In this document: one piece after another, positions 52,242 to 62,160 of the stretch
How the letters are laid out: each line of letters begins with the position of its first letter
How positions within the stretch are numbered: position 1 is the first letter of the stretch
Source: Micromonospora sp. WMMD1082
GTDB lineage: Bacteria; Actinomycetota; Actinomycetes; Mycobacteriales; Micromonosporaceae
DNA length: 64,000 nucleotides
Direction of reading: 5' to 3'
Assembly: GCF_029626175.1 (NCBI RefSeq)
Contig: NZ_JARUBM010000002.1
Span: 6,713,001 to 6,777,000, forward strand
Notes under the pieces: generated by a model
Told to the model about the DNA's origin: nothing
The model's input: only the letters and a program-made list of their open reading frames with translations
The model's database searches: none
Made by a program: the position numbers and the translations under genes

Positions 52242-52811
52242 TCAATGCGGGGCGGGACCGAACCGCGCCAGCCTCTGGGCCAGGTGCCGAAGGCCGGCCC
52301 GCATGTGGTCGGGCCCCCCGTCCTGGAAAGACCCCAGCACCTCATGAGCCCGCCCGTACGCCTCCCGCGCGCCGCTCGCGTCGCCGACGGAGAGCAGCAG
52401 TTCAGACAGGCCGCGGAACGCTTCGAACCGGTTCGGTCCCTGGCTCATCTCACCCGCGGTCTTGGCCGCCAGTTTGAGCTGTTCCACGGCGTCGTCGAGC
52501 CGTCCCATGGTCGTGAGGTTCTGCGCGATGGCGACCCGTATCGAGGCGTCCTCGTGCCGGTACTCGATCTGGGCGTTGAGATCGAGTGCCCGTTGCAGCA
52601 CCTGAGCCGCCTTCTCGTGCTGCCCGAGACGCGCGAGCGACTGACCGTTGCAGCCAAGGCTGCGGATCTTCGCCCGCTTGTTGCCCGCGGTGCAGTTGAG
52701 CGCCACGGCCTTCTCACTGTCATCGAGGGCCAAGTCGTGCCGGCCGAGCACGGTATGCACCGCATGAAGATCGACGTACGTCATCGCCTGCTCCGGCAGC
52801 ATGTCATGCAC
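52242..52811 (-). pseudogene. TPR tail of the SARP regulator, severed by an in-frame TGA
   Basis: This 189-residue frame holds tetratricopeptide repeats (LHAVHTVLGRHDLALDDSEK, SLARLGQHEKAAQVLQRALD, LTTMGRLDDAVEQLKLAAKT) that close AfsR/LAL-type regulators. It continues in the same frame as the upstream regulator: after …LRCLAGAR a TGA (52872-52874), then FSGANEEALDLLRAALDIF. One base change (for example CGA to TGA) would restore a single protein of about 960 residues. Translation from the ATG at 52811 could yield a separate TPR protein. Confidence 0.7.
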
Positions 52812-52871
52812 GGCGAAAATGTCGAGGGCGGCCCGGAGCAGATCCAGGGCCTCCTCATTCGCGCCGGAGAA

Positions 52872-55136
52872 TCACCGAGCGCCGGCCAGACAACGCAGCA
52901 TGTGCGCCTCGCCGATCACGTCGCCCCGCTCGCGCGCTGCTCGCAGGGCGTACCGCATGATGTCCTCCCAGTCTCGGAAGAACCCGTACCACTCCAGGTA
53001 CTGCTGCGTCGTCATGGCGAGGTGCCACGGAACGATGCCGTGGCCGACCTCGGCGGCGACCTTGACGGCCTCCTTGAGCACCTCGCGGTGGCGGGCCAAC
53101 CAGCCGAGAGCTTCCTCGTACGAGGCCGGCCGCTCGGGAACAACGCCAGGCAGGGGTGGCGCCGGCACGATCGGAGTTCGGGGCGGTTCGAGCATGAGCT
53201 CGGCGTTGGAGCTGCTGTGCAGGTAATGCTGCAGCAGGCGGCTGGCCGCCGCCCGCCGTTCGGCCGGCGACTCGGTAGCCAGGAACAACTCCTCCGCGTA
53301 CGCCTTGACCAGCACGTGCGACGTGAAGTAGCCGTTGTCGTCCTCGGTTACCAGCGCCGCCTCGGCCAGTTCCTCGAGCAGCGCGCGAGTTTGCTGGAGA
53401 TCCAGACCGGACATGCTGACGCACGCCTCGACCGTGATCCCCGCAGCGAACGCAACCGACAACAACCGGAACAGCCGGGCCGCTCCGGGAGTCAGCTGCC
53501 GGTACGACCACGAGAACGCGGTCCGCGGATCGCTCACCCCGCGGCCACCTTGGAACGCTTCCAGCCGTCGGACACCGTCCCGCAGCTCGACTGCGACGGA
53601 GCCCAGCGACAGCTGTGGACGTGCGCTCAGTCGGGCAGCCAGGAGCGCCAGCGGCAGCCGGCCACACAGTTCGATGATCTCGTCGAGAGTCTCCACATCC
53701 TCCCCCGCGGGAAAGATCCGGCTGTACATCTCGGCGAGTCGGGTCCGCAGTAGCTCCCGGGCCTCCGGCAGATCAGGGAGGTTTGCGCGAAACAGGCGTG
53801 CGCTGTCCGACGCGGCCAGGCCGACCAGCGGGCGTCGACTGGTGATCAGCACGAGGCTGTCGGCTGAGTTCGGCAGCAGGGGGCGCACCTGCGACGAGTC
53901 CCGCACATTGTCCAGCACGACGAGAATCCGCATTCCGGCTGTCAGGCTGCGATACGTGCCGGCCAACGCGTCGAACGTGTCCGGGATGTCCGCCGCGCGG
54001 ACACCCAATGCGTACAACAGGGAACGCAGGGCTTCGCCGGCAAGGACGCTCCCCTCCTCGCCCTCGTGGCCCTGGAGATCCAGATAGAGTTGGCCGTCGG
54101 TGAACTCATCGGCAACCATGTGCGCGAAGTGCATGATGATCGTCGACTTGCCGACGCCGCCCATGCCGTCCATCGCGACCACCATCGGACTGGTGCGTCC
54201 GCCGGAGCGCATCTCGACGACCAGATCGCCGAGGATGTCCAGTTCGGCCTTTCGCCCGACGAACAGCGGCTGGTCCGGTGGCAACTGCGCCGGGCGCACC
54301 ATCGGGACCAGTCGGGACGGGCCCGCCCGCAGCGCGGTTCCCACCTGGTCACGTTCGGCGTCGGATGGTGTCACCGCCTGGGTCAGCACTCGCTGCTGGG
54401 CCTCCCGCAGCTCACGCCCCGGGTCGATGCCAAGTTCCTCGGAGAGCCGGTCACGGATTGCCCAGTACGCCATCAGCGCCTCGGCCTGGTATCCGGCAGC
54501 GGCGAGCGTCGTCACCAGGCTCGCGTGCACCGGCTCGTTGAGCCGATCCATCTCCGCTGCCAGTCGTAGCGCAGCGAGGACCTCGGCCGGGCGACGCAGT
54601 TGGGCGGCGACACCCGCCGCGGCGACAGCACCAGCGAAGAACTCACCGTCGACGCTCGCGACGGTGGCAGTGGCCGACGTGCAGTCCGCCAAGGCGTCAC
54701 CGGCCGACCCGTGGCAGAGGCGCAGCGCGTCGATGTAGCGGTCGAGCGCCTCGGCCGGCCGTCCCTCGGTGGTGTTCACTCTCGCCGCGGAGACGAGTTG
54801 GCGAAACGTCACCAGATCGAGCGTCTCGGGACCGGCGGTGAAGCGATATCCGTTGCTGTGGCGCGTGAGATAGCTCCCGGAGGACCGCGGCGGCAGATCG
54901 GGTTCGAGCAGCCGGCGCAGCGCGCCGACGTACTTGTGGATGACGTTAGCCGCGCTGGCCGGCGGGTCGGTCCCCCAGATCAGAGTGATCAGATCGCTCA
55001 TGCTGACCGGACGACCAACGCGGACCAGCAGCAGCGCGAGGAGACACCGCTGCTGCCGAGGCCCCGAGTCCAGCTCGATGTCGCCCCGCCACACCCGCAG
55101 CGGACCCATGACCTGCAGGCGCAGTCGCGACGTCAC
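52872..55136 (-). CDS. SARP (AfsR/DnrI-type) regulator, truncated
   Basis: This 754-residue protein has a SARP winged helix and BTAD domain (about 5-250: LQVMGPLRVWRGDIELDSGP, RQQRCLLALLLVRVGRPVSM) and an NB-ARC ATPase (P-loop GMGGVGKST near 324-332, LVVLDNV, CGRLPLALLAARLSA). A short start of the helical/TPR region follows before an in-frame TGA. The GTG at 55136 fits the family N-terminus; a TTG at 55157 is less likely. SARPs activate secondary-metabolite genes; no such cluster is visible here. Without the TPR sensor part the activity may be constitutive or lost. Confidence 0.85.
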   Translation of the reverse strand: MTSRLRLQVMGPLRVWRGDIELDSGPRQQRCLLALLLVRVGRPVSMSDLITLIWGTDPPASAANVIHKYVGALRRLLEPDLPPRSSGSYLTRHSNGYRFTAGPETLDLVTFRQLVSAARVNTTEGRPAEALDRYIDALRLCHGSAGDALADCTSATATVASVDGEFFAGAVAAAGVAAQLRRPAEVLAALRLAAEMDRLNEPVHASLVTTLAAAGYQAEALMAYWAIRDRLSEELGIDPGRELREAQQRVLTQAVTPSDAERDQVGTALRAGPSRLVPMVRPAQLPPDQPLFVGRKAELDILGDLVVEMRSGGRTSPMVVAMDGMGGVGKSTIIMHFAHMVADEFTDGQLYLDLQGHEGEEGSVLAGEALRSLLYALGVRAADIPDTFDALAGTYRSLTAGMRILVVLDNVRDSSQVRPLLPNSADSLVLITSRRPLVGLAASDSARLFRANLPDLPEARELLRTRLAEMYSRIFPAGEDVETLDEIIELCGRLPLALLAARLSARPQLSLGSVAVELRDGVRRLEAFQGGRGVSDPRTAFSWSYRQLTPGAARLFRLLSVAFAAGITVEACVSMSGLDLQQTRALLEELAEAALVTEDDNGYFTSHVLVKAYAEELFLATESPAERRAAASRLLQHYLHSSSNAELMLEPPRTPIVPAPPLPGVVPERPASYEEALGWLARHREVLKEAVKVAAEVGHGIVPWHLAMTTQQYLEWYGFFRDWEDIMRYALRAARERGDVIGEAHMLRCLAGAR

Positions 55137-55199
55137 GAACCGTACCCCCGAAGACAATCCACATACGAAAGCCAGAAATTGGTTGACGGCACTGAACTA

Positions 55200-55832
55200 T
55201 CACTGAACTCGCATTTTGGTGAGGGCATGGCTGGTCGGATCGACGTCGGCGGAGAACCAGGTCCGCGGGCGCCGGCAGTAATAGACGAGGGCAGGTGGGA
55301 GGTTCGCCCATACCGTGCGACTGATCACCACCTCGTCGAACCGCGCCTGCAGCGAGTGCAGCAGGCGCCGGGCCGGCGGCGCCCACCGGGCATGGACGTA
55401 CGCGAAAGTGGTGAACACGCCGCCTGGCGGCAGGGCCGCGACAACCCCGGACAGCACGCTGCGCTGCTGGTCTTCGGCATACGCCGCCCAGGGAAGGCCG
55501 CTGACCACGGCATCGGCCCGCCTGAGCCCACGCTGCGCCAGCACGGTCTCGAGGGTGGCGGCGTCGGCGTTCACGACGTCGACCGCCGGATGACGGGCAG
55601 CCAGTTGCTCGGCGAACCGTGGGTTGATCTCCAGGGCTATGTGCTGGCCGCGTCCCGCAAGACGCTGCTGGACAGCGTCGGTGAAGGCACCGGTGCCCGG
55701 GCCGAGTTCGACGACGACCGGGGAACCCGTGCGGGGTACCACCGCGGTGGCCACCCGTGCCAGCGCCGGGCCACTCGGCGCGATCGCGCCGACCGTCATG
55801 GGATTCTTCAGGAACTCCAGAAAAAGTGACAC
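55200..55832 (-). CDS. SAM-dependent methyltransferase, copy 2
   Basis: This 210-residue paralogue of the protein at 46906 has LFLEFLKNPMTVGAIAPSGP, motif I VVELGPGTGAFTDAV and acidic VDVVNADAATL. Its GTG start lies in the same sequence context (GTGTC-N-CTTTTTCTGGA) as copy 1. It is upstream of and co-directional with the SARP gene. Phospholipid or small-molecule methylation is possible; the substrate is unknown. Confidence 0.85.
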   Translation of the reverse strand: MSLFLEFLKNPMTVGAIAPSGPALARVATAVVPRTGSPVVVELGPGTGAFTDAVQQRLAGRGQHIALEINPRFAEQLAARHPAVDVVNADAATLETVLAQRGLRRADAVVSGLPWAAYAEDQQRSVLSGVVAALPPGGVFTTFAYVHARWAPPARRLLHSLQARFDEVVISRTVWANLPPALVYYCRRPRTWFSADVDPTSHALTKMRVQ

Positions 55833-56440
55833 GACTCAGTTCCCGGTCTGGGGGCCACGCTGGATTCGAGTGAGAGACCCCCCTCTTTCCTCGTTCAGTT
55901 GGTGGATTGCGGGGACGCGCACCCGGCCCTGCTTGACCTCACCGCTTACAGGCTGATGTCTTTTCGAGTACATGCTGGCGGCTCGCATCTCATGCCCATC
56001 AGATTCCACACCGTGTGGATCATCGGCAGCGCTAATCTGACCAGAGCCCACTGGGCCGGAACATCACACGTCCTGACGCTCGCCACGCGAGCCACCTCGG
56101 CCGGCCGGGCTGCCGCAGACGGCTGCTATCGCACGGATGTGCGGGCGGGGTGCTCTCGAATCACCCGGACGTGCGAGCTCGAGGTGCACCGACCGCACTC
56201 AGGTTTCCGTTGGGGGTCGCAGAGGTCAACTTCCGGTGCGGGGGCCGGCGGAGCACCCGTACGCGTCTGATGCGCTACGAATTCGAGGAGGTCGTTCCAC
56301 CTGTGCCGCATACGACGTGGGCCGGCCGACCATCGCCACCTCACGTTGCACGGACCGGGCCCAGAGTGAAATCCTCATCGCTGGGCAAAGAGGGTCCACC
56401 GTTGTCTTGAGGGGCTCCGATCCAGCGGCGGGGAGAAACA
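55833..56440. other. Gene-free stretch (608 bp)
   Basis: This divergent region separates the methyltransferase and the LAL regulator. Frames within it lack ribosome sites or recognisable domains (for example 55899-56270). It should contain both promoters, but no TTGACA/TATAAT-type pair at good spacing stands out. Its length could reflect a lost gene. Confidence 0.5.
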
Positions 56441-58630
56441 ATGATTGCCCGTGCTGGCGCACGGTCGGGTTCGCAACCGCTGCGCGGCCGGGATGCCGAA
56501 CGCAGCGCCATCCACCATCGCATCCGCCAGCTGGCCGCGGGGACAGGTGGTGTCGTCATCGTCGAGGGTGCACCAGGCAGCGGCAAGACCAGCCTGCTGG
56601 CCGAGGCAGCCGCCGGCGTCCGTGAGCATGGCTTGCGCGTATTCACCGGGTCGGGTCAGGCCGCATCGCTCGGCGTGCCGTCACTGCTGCTGCTGGACAC
56701 GCTGACCGACAACGACGACCCCCCGGTCGACCTGGACGCTCTCCGGCAGGTGGCCGAGCGGACCGAGGGCAGCTTCTGGCTCATCCAGGAACTGCACGAG
56801 GGCCTGGAGAAGGCAGCCCTGCAGTCTCCCTTCATGATCGTCATAGACGACTTCCACTGGGCCGATCTGGCCACCGTCAACGCGGTGCGGACGTTGACCC
56901 GGCGGCTGTCCTCCGATCCCGTTCTCTGGGCGATCGCCCTACGGCCCGATCCGCCAGCACCGGTCCGCGCCGTCATCGACCAGATCAGCGGTCAGACCGA
57001 CTGCGTCGTCAGGCTCGACGCCCTCGACACGCAGGCCGTCGCGCAGGTCGCGTACGACGTCCTCGGCGGCATGCCGGACGAGCGGCTTGGTGAGATGCTG
57101 GCTGGTGCACGCGGCCGGCCGCTACTGCTACTCGAGTTCCTGCACGGGCTGCGTGACGAGCGGGCCGTGGAGGTCCGCGAGGGCGTGGCGGTGCTGTGTG
57201 CGCCTCGTCTGCCCCTGCGCTTCTCCGACTCGATCCGCGAACAGGTACGGCTGCTGTCCGACGACGCCCGCCTGGCCGTCGAACTGGCCTCGGTCCTCGG
57301 CCGAACCTTCACCGTGGAGCAACTCGCCCGGATGCTCGACCGCCGCGCCTCCACCCTACTCGCCCCGCTACGGGAGGCCCTGGACGCGGAGCTGATCATC
57401 GAGAACGGTGACACCTTCGCGTTCCGGCACGATCTGGTCCGCGAAGCCATCGACAGCAGCCTGCCCGCACCTCTGCGCCGCGCCCTGCGCCAACAGGCCA
57501 TCGACGCCAGCCTGGCCGCAGGGGCGCCCGCGAACCAGGTGGCCGCGCTCGTGATGGAGACCGCCACGTACGGCGATCAAGGAGGGATCGCACTGCTCCG
57601 CCGGGCTGCGGCCGAGATCGGCTTCCGCTCCCCCTCGGTATCCGCTCAGCTCACCACCCGGGCCTTCGAGCTCGCGCGTCGCGACGACCCGGATCGGGGA
57701 GTGCTGCTCACCGAGACCATCACCCACCTCGTCCTCGCCGACCAGGCTCCGAAGGCCTTCGAGCTTTTCACGCAGAGCCACGAGCTGGTGCTCGACCGGA
57801 TATCGATGGCCCAGGTCCGGCGTCTGATCGCCGAGGCCATCCTGCCGTCCGACGCCGGGCGCGCGGCGGAACTCTGTCGCGAAGCCCTCAAGGACGCGGG
57901 CCTGCCTGCCGAACTCCGCGCCCGGTTGCATGCGGTCCTGGCCGGCGCCCTGGGCATCGTCGGCCAACCCGACGGGGCCCGCCGTGCCGCTGACGCCGCG
58001 ATGGACCTGGCCGACGACGGCATGGCTCCCCACTCGCGCTCAGCCGTGCTGGTCGCGAAGGCCGTCGCCGACTTCCACCTGTGTGACTGGGCGAGCGGTC
58101 TACGCGCGGCCGACGACGCGATCGGGCTCCGTAACGAGGTGCCCAGCGCTCGCTCGTTGTCACTGCCTGACGCCTGGAAGGCAATGATGCTCGACGCGAT
58201 GGGCCGGATGACCGAGGCGTGGCGACTGGCCGATGAAGGCGCCCGGCTCGCGCAGGCGGACGGCCAGGTCGCCAACGCGCGGGTGTGGTCGATGATCCGA
58301 GCTCGAATCCACCTCCGCGCCGGCCGTCTGGACGAGGCACAGGCGGAGGCCGAGGCGATCCAGGCCATGTCGTACGAGCTTGGCAACCACAGCTATCTCT
58401 ACATCGCCGCCCTCGTTCTCGGCACGGTGGCGGTCCACCGTGGGGACCAGGCTGCGATGACGGCCGCCGAGGCGACGGCAACGGAGATGGCCAGGTACAA
58501 CGGACCCGTCTGGCGCGGCCGGGGCGCTGGCTGTGGGCACTGCTGGCCGAGGCCCGAGGTGCGCCGGCCGACGACCGGGCCGACGAAGAGGAGATGGACG
58601 CGCTGTTCGGCGGTTGCGTCCGCATCGTGA
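56441..58630 (+). pseudogene. LAL-type (LuxR/AAA) regulator, part before a frameshift
   Basis: 729 codons cover an AAA ATPase (Walker A VEGAPGSGKTSLLAEA, near residues 44-59; Walker B MIVIDDFHWADL) and a TPR-like middle (about 350-690). Near 58505-58520 the meaningful frame shifts by one base: before it reads EMARYNGPVW, after it, in the next frame, RLARPGRWLWALLAEARGAP. One deleted base explains this. The ATG follows GGGGAGAAACA. With the rest at 58594 it makes a LAL regulator of about 930 residues. Confidence 0.75.
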
Positions 58631-59235
58631 CCCTGACGGAGCATGCCGAGGTCGCCACCCTGGTCCGTCTGCTGCTGCGAAGCGACCGGCGCGACCGGGC
58701 GGAGGCGGCGGTGGCCCGTCTTGAGGACGAAGTACACCGGCACGCAGGTGAGCCCGTCGTCGCCGCCGCACTGTGCCACGCACGCGGCCTGCTGAACGCG
58801 GACCCGGAGCTGCTGCTGGAGGCCGTCGACCTCTACACCGCAGACGAGCGGCTTCTGCTGCGGGCCCGGGTGATCGAGGACGCAGGCACTGTGGTGGTCC
58901 ACAGCGATCGCCCTGGCGGGCTGTCCCTGCTGACCTCAGCCCTCGACCAGTGGGAAGCGGTCGGTGCCGACCGCGACGCGGCCCGCGTCAGAGGACTACT
59001 CCGCCGGCAGGGCGTACGCCGACGCGCTCCCAACCGGCCCCAGGCGGGGTGGGCCGGGCTCACCGAGTCGGAGACGAGGGTGGCCCGGATGGTCGTCCAG
59101 GGATGGACCAACCGCCAGATCGCCGAGGAGCTGTTCCTGTCGCCACACACCGTCAGCTCGCACCTGCGGCACGCGTTCGTCAAGCTCGGCGTGCGCTCTC
59201 GGGTCGAGCTCGCCCGCCTGATGATGACGGAATGA
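58594..59235 (+). pseudogene. LAL-type regulator, part after the frameshift (LuxR HTH)
   Basis: 213 codons (from ATG 58594; the homologous frame is open from about 58510) carry the end of the helical domain and the C-terminal LuxR helix-turn-helix: LTESETRVARMVVQGWTNRQ followed by IAEELFLSPHTVSSHLRHAF. Expressed alone it would bind DNA without sensor control. The pair with 56441 most likely is one gene with a one-base deletion; a sequencing error cannot be excluded. Confidence 0.75.
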
Positions 59236-59329
59236 CTCCGGGCACGTTCCTCAAGCGAATACATGATCCCTCCGTTCGGGGAGGACCAGGGGAATGCTGA
59301 GCACTTCGGGGCGGCGAACCGATGCCGGT

Positions 59330-59362
59330 GTCGGGCGCCCGTGGCGGACCAGGGCGCCCGAC
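59330..59362. terminator. Bidirectional terminator between LAL and SGNH genes
   Basis: GTCGGGCGCCC and GGGCGCCCGAC are perfect 11-bp arms around an 11-nt loop, between convergent stops at 59235 and 59379. Confidence 0.8.
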
Positions 59363-59378
59363 GGCGAGCCCGAGGCCG

Positions 59379-60995
59379 TCAGAGTGGGGGGAGGGCCTGG
59401 GCTACCCGGGTCGCCATCGCCTGGTACCCCGAGGCGTTGGGGTGGAACGAGTCGCTCAGCGGCGAGGTGAGCCCGTTGGCCCATACGCCGTTGGCGCTGC
59501 AGAGCCGGTGGCCGCGGAACAGGTCCAGCCCGTTGACGTAGATGACACGGGAGTCGCCCGTGGCCAACGCGGCGTCCCGGATCATCCTGTCGGTCTGGGC
59601 GGTCGCGTCGTAGATCGCTCTCCGTTCGCTCTCGATGAGGTTGCTGGCCAGGTCCGGGCAACGGTCCTGGGCCGGCGGCGGGTCGGCGGAGTCGTCCGGG
59701 TTGGGCACGACGGCCGGGTAGCTCAGCACCATGAGTTTCCCGCTGGGGTGCATCTCCGCTCTGATCTGCCGGTACAGGGCCGTGAGCTGGACCTGTACCT
59801 GGTAAAGCTCCTGCGGGGTGACCAACGGTCCCGCTGTGGAGCAGTCGGCGCCCAGGTAGCAGCCGGTGAGCTTGGCCGTGAAGTCGAGGTCGTTGCCGCC
59901 GATGGTCAGCGTGACGAGCCGGGTGTGTGGCTGTATCGCGTCCAGTTGGGGTGGCACGCCGGGGTGCTGACTCGCGTACAGGTCGGGGATCCTCGCGCCA
60001 TGGCACGCCGCCAGGGTCGGTCGGTCCACCGACAGTCCTGACAGGAGTGTTCCCGTGATGGTGTTGGAGTAGGTCGCGGGCGACTGCCGGCACAACGCGT
60101 CGGAGTACGGTGGCGCGCCGGTGCCCGAGGAGTAGGAGTCACCCAGTGCGACATGTCGGATCACCGGGGGCTGCAGCCCGGTCCCGAACGGCCCGGTGCC
60201 CAGCACGATGTGCAGCAGGCCGGTGCCGAGACCCTCGCACAGCAGGTAGCGCAGCCCCGGTATGGGGAAGCAGCCGCCCCAGTAGACCCCGATCGGAGCC
60301 AACAGGTAAAGCTCGAAGGCGATCTCCACGTTGCGGCCGCCGTCGAAGAGCTCCCCGGGGGTGCTCACGCCGCCCGAGGTCGCGCCGTAGTAGGTCTGCC
60401 CGTACGAGAGGGGCGCCGTGGTGTAGAGGAACTGGCCGTCGAAGCGGCCGCGGTCGATCACGCCGGTGGCGATGTAGGCCGCGTCGAGCCAGAAGTTGCA
60501 GCCGAACTCCGCCAGGTAGGAGATGTTCGCCGCGTAGTTGGTCTGATTGGGGGCGCCGCTGACGGAGCCGTTCCGTGAGATCGCCTCGGTGCAGTACAGC
60601 CCGGTTGGCGGGTCGTCGGGCCCGGCCTGCGGCGATGCCCCACGGAAGGTTGGCATGTCGGCCTCGCGGATCGCCGCGCGGGCCGCGCCGTCCGCCTTGA
60701 GCGTGGCGCCGGGCCCCTTCGTGGCACCCGGCAGCGCCTCGGGTTGATGCGGGCTCAGCGGTGTCGCGAACGGCGTGATCTTTTTGGTGGTGCCGGGAAG
60801 GGTCACCGGGTCGGGCGTCTGGATATCGGGCTGCCAGCCCTCGTCCCGCGCGGCCGGTTGGGCCGCAGCGCCGTCGCTGGCGGCCGGCGTCCCGGCCAGC
60901 GCGGGTTGTGCGCTGACGAGTAGCCCGCCGATGATCGCGACTGCGGCGAGTAACCGCATACGCCGTCCTGGTGACACGACTCTACGTGATGCCAC
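59379..60995 (-). CDS. Secreted SGNH/GDSL-family esterase
   Basis: This 538-residue exported protein has a signal peptide (RRMRLLAAVAIIGGLLVSAQ) and a long, Cys-containing N-terminal region (about 40-270) of unknown role. The SGNH hydrolase follows: Ser in VALGDSYSSGTG, Gly in DRPTLAACHGAR region, Asn in IGGNDLDFT, and catalytic Asp/His in SDSFHPNASGY. The GTG at 60995 is chosen because AGGAGG lies six bases upstream; GTG at 61001 would overlap it. It probably deacylates a lipid or polysaccharide outside the cell. Confidence 0.87.
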   Translation of the reverse strand: MASRRVVSPGRRMRLLAAVAIIGGLLVSAQPALAGTPAASDGAAAQPAARDEGWQPDIQTPDPVTLPGTTKKITPFATPLSPHQPEALPGATKGPGATLKADGAARAAIREADMPTFRGASPQAGPDDPPTGLYCTEAISRNGSVSGAPNQTNYAANISYLAEFGCNFWLDAAYIATGVIDRGRFDGQFLYTTAPLSYGQTYYGATSGGVSTPGELFDGGRNVEIAFELYLLAPIGVYWGGCFPIPGLRYLLCEGLGTGLLHIVLGTGPFGTGLQPPVIRHVALGDSYSSGTGAPPYSDALCRQSPATYSNTITGTLLSGLSVDRPTLAACHGARIPDLYASQHPGVPPQLDAIQPHTRLVTLTIGGNDLDFTAKLTGCYLGADCSTAGPLVTPQELYQVQVQLTALYRQIRAEMHPSGKLMVLSYPAVVPNPDDSADPPPAQDRCPDLASNLIESERRAIYDATAQTDRMIRDAALATGDSRVIYVNGLDLFRGHRLCSANGVWANGLTSPLSDSFHPNASGYQAMATRVAQALPPL

Positions 60996-61101
60996 CGCCA
61001 CCTCCTCACATCGTGCGATCGCCGTGTGACGATCAGCGACATGGATGCTAGGCGGGAGGTAGGCGGCCGCAGAACCGTGAAATTACGCAAAGAGTCGCGT
61101 G

Positions 61102-61720
61102 AAGAATCTGACGGCACCAGCCGCGGCACTCGCCTGGCCCGCTTTCCCTTCGTCAACGGCCAGCTCCTCGACTCCACCTCGTCCACTCTCGCCAAGTACA
61201 CTCCCGTGCCAGGCTCCACGATCAACACTGCCAGCATCGACCCGGTCTACGGTCGACTCGTCGTCCGCTACCGCGACACGGACGGCGTCACCAAATACCA
61301 GGTGCACGACCTTGACCTGGCGCGCCTCGACATCTGGGAGAAGCCGCTCGCGAGCATCAGCGAGCCGGACATCACTGCGGTCCCCGGATGGCCCCTCACC
61401 ACGTACGGCCACCCTGCCCTCCAGGGCTACGCCGTCGTCGGCCGATACCTCTACCTGCTGCACGGCGACCCATACGGTAAGACCGAGACCATCAACGGGC
61501 AGAACGTGGTGATTTCCAAGCCCAACATCGGAAACACGTTCCACACCTCTGCCAACCTCGGCACCGGCGCCCTGGACCCCCCGCTCCGCCGGCTCCCTTC
61601 ACCGACGGCGTCAATCCCCTCCACACGCTGACCGCCTACACACTGGACTACCGTGAGCCCGAAGGCCTCGGGGTCTACATTCCGGACCTCACCCAGCCCG
61701 GCGTATTCAATCCTCCCGCT
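61102..61720 (+). pseudogene. Broken baseplate/teichoic-acid-C-like beta-propeller gene
   Basis: The segments GTRLARFPFVNGQLLDSTS, TLAKYTPVPGSTINTASIDP, VYGRLVVRYRDTDG and YAVVGRYLYLLHGDPYGKTE match the repeat pattern of actinobacterial exported 'phage baseplate/teichoic acid biosynthesis C' proteins. About 130 residues are missing at the start. The frame changes near 61590 to TDGVNPLHTLTAYTLDYREP and EGLGVYIPD, and the end is lost near 61720. The normal protein is about 350-400 residues. Confidence 0.55.
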
Positions 61721-61759
61721 CGTCGACAAGGCGGTCCCGGAATCGCGGGTACGGCCATG

Positions 61760-62155
61760 TCATGCTTCTTTCGGGTCGCGTGTGGCGGGGGATGCTGCGA
61801 TTCCCCTGGTCAGCGCCGCTTGGACGATGCGGATGGCCTCGTTGGCGTCGATGCCGAGGCTGGTGATGACGGCGGCGTATTCGGCGGCGGCCCGACTCGC
61901 CCGTTCGCGTCCCTTCTCGCCGGCCGCGGACACGAACGAGCCGGCTGATCCGCGGGTCTCGATCAACCCTGCCTCCTCCAACTCCCGGTAGGCCCGGCCG
62001 ACCGTGTTGACGGCCAGGCCAAGGTCTGCGGCCAGACGACGAATGGTCGGCAGCCGGGTGCCCACGGCCAGCGTGTGGTCCTGGATCTGCCGGGCGAGCT
62101 GAGCACGGAGCTGCTCGAACGGCGGGACGGGCGAGGCCGCGTCGATGACGATCAT
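61760..62155 (-). CDS. YtrA-type GntR repressor
   Basis: This 131-residue protein has a GntR winged helix (PPFEQLRAQLARQIQDHTLA, LPTIRRLAADLGLAVNTVGR, TRGSAGSFV) and the short YtrA-type tail. YtrA repressors control linked ABC transporters. The ATG at 62155 is used; a GTG at 62164 overlaps the membrane-protein stop by 4 bp. It sits behind a membrane protein and a divergent ABC ATPase. Confidence 0.87.
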   Translation of the reverse strand: MIVIDAASPVPPFEQLRAQLARQIQDHTLAVGTRLPTIRRLAADLGLAVNTVGRAYRELEEAGLIETRGSAGSFVSAAGEKGRERASRAAAEYAAVITSLGIDANEAIRIVQAALTRGIAASPATRDPKEA

Positions 62156-62160
62156 TCGGT

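Noticed and set aside
52872..52874. In-frame TGA of the SARP gene read as selenocysteine
   Set aside because: It lies at a helical linker, there is no Cys at this place in the family and no SECIS-like hairpin is apparent; a nonsense change is simpler.
55899..56270. 123-codon plus-strand frame in the divergent gap
   Set aside because: No ribosome site, no recognisable domain and unnatural composition.
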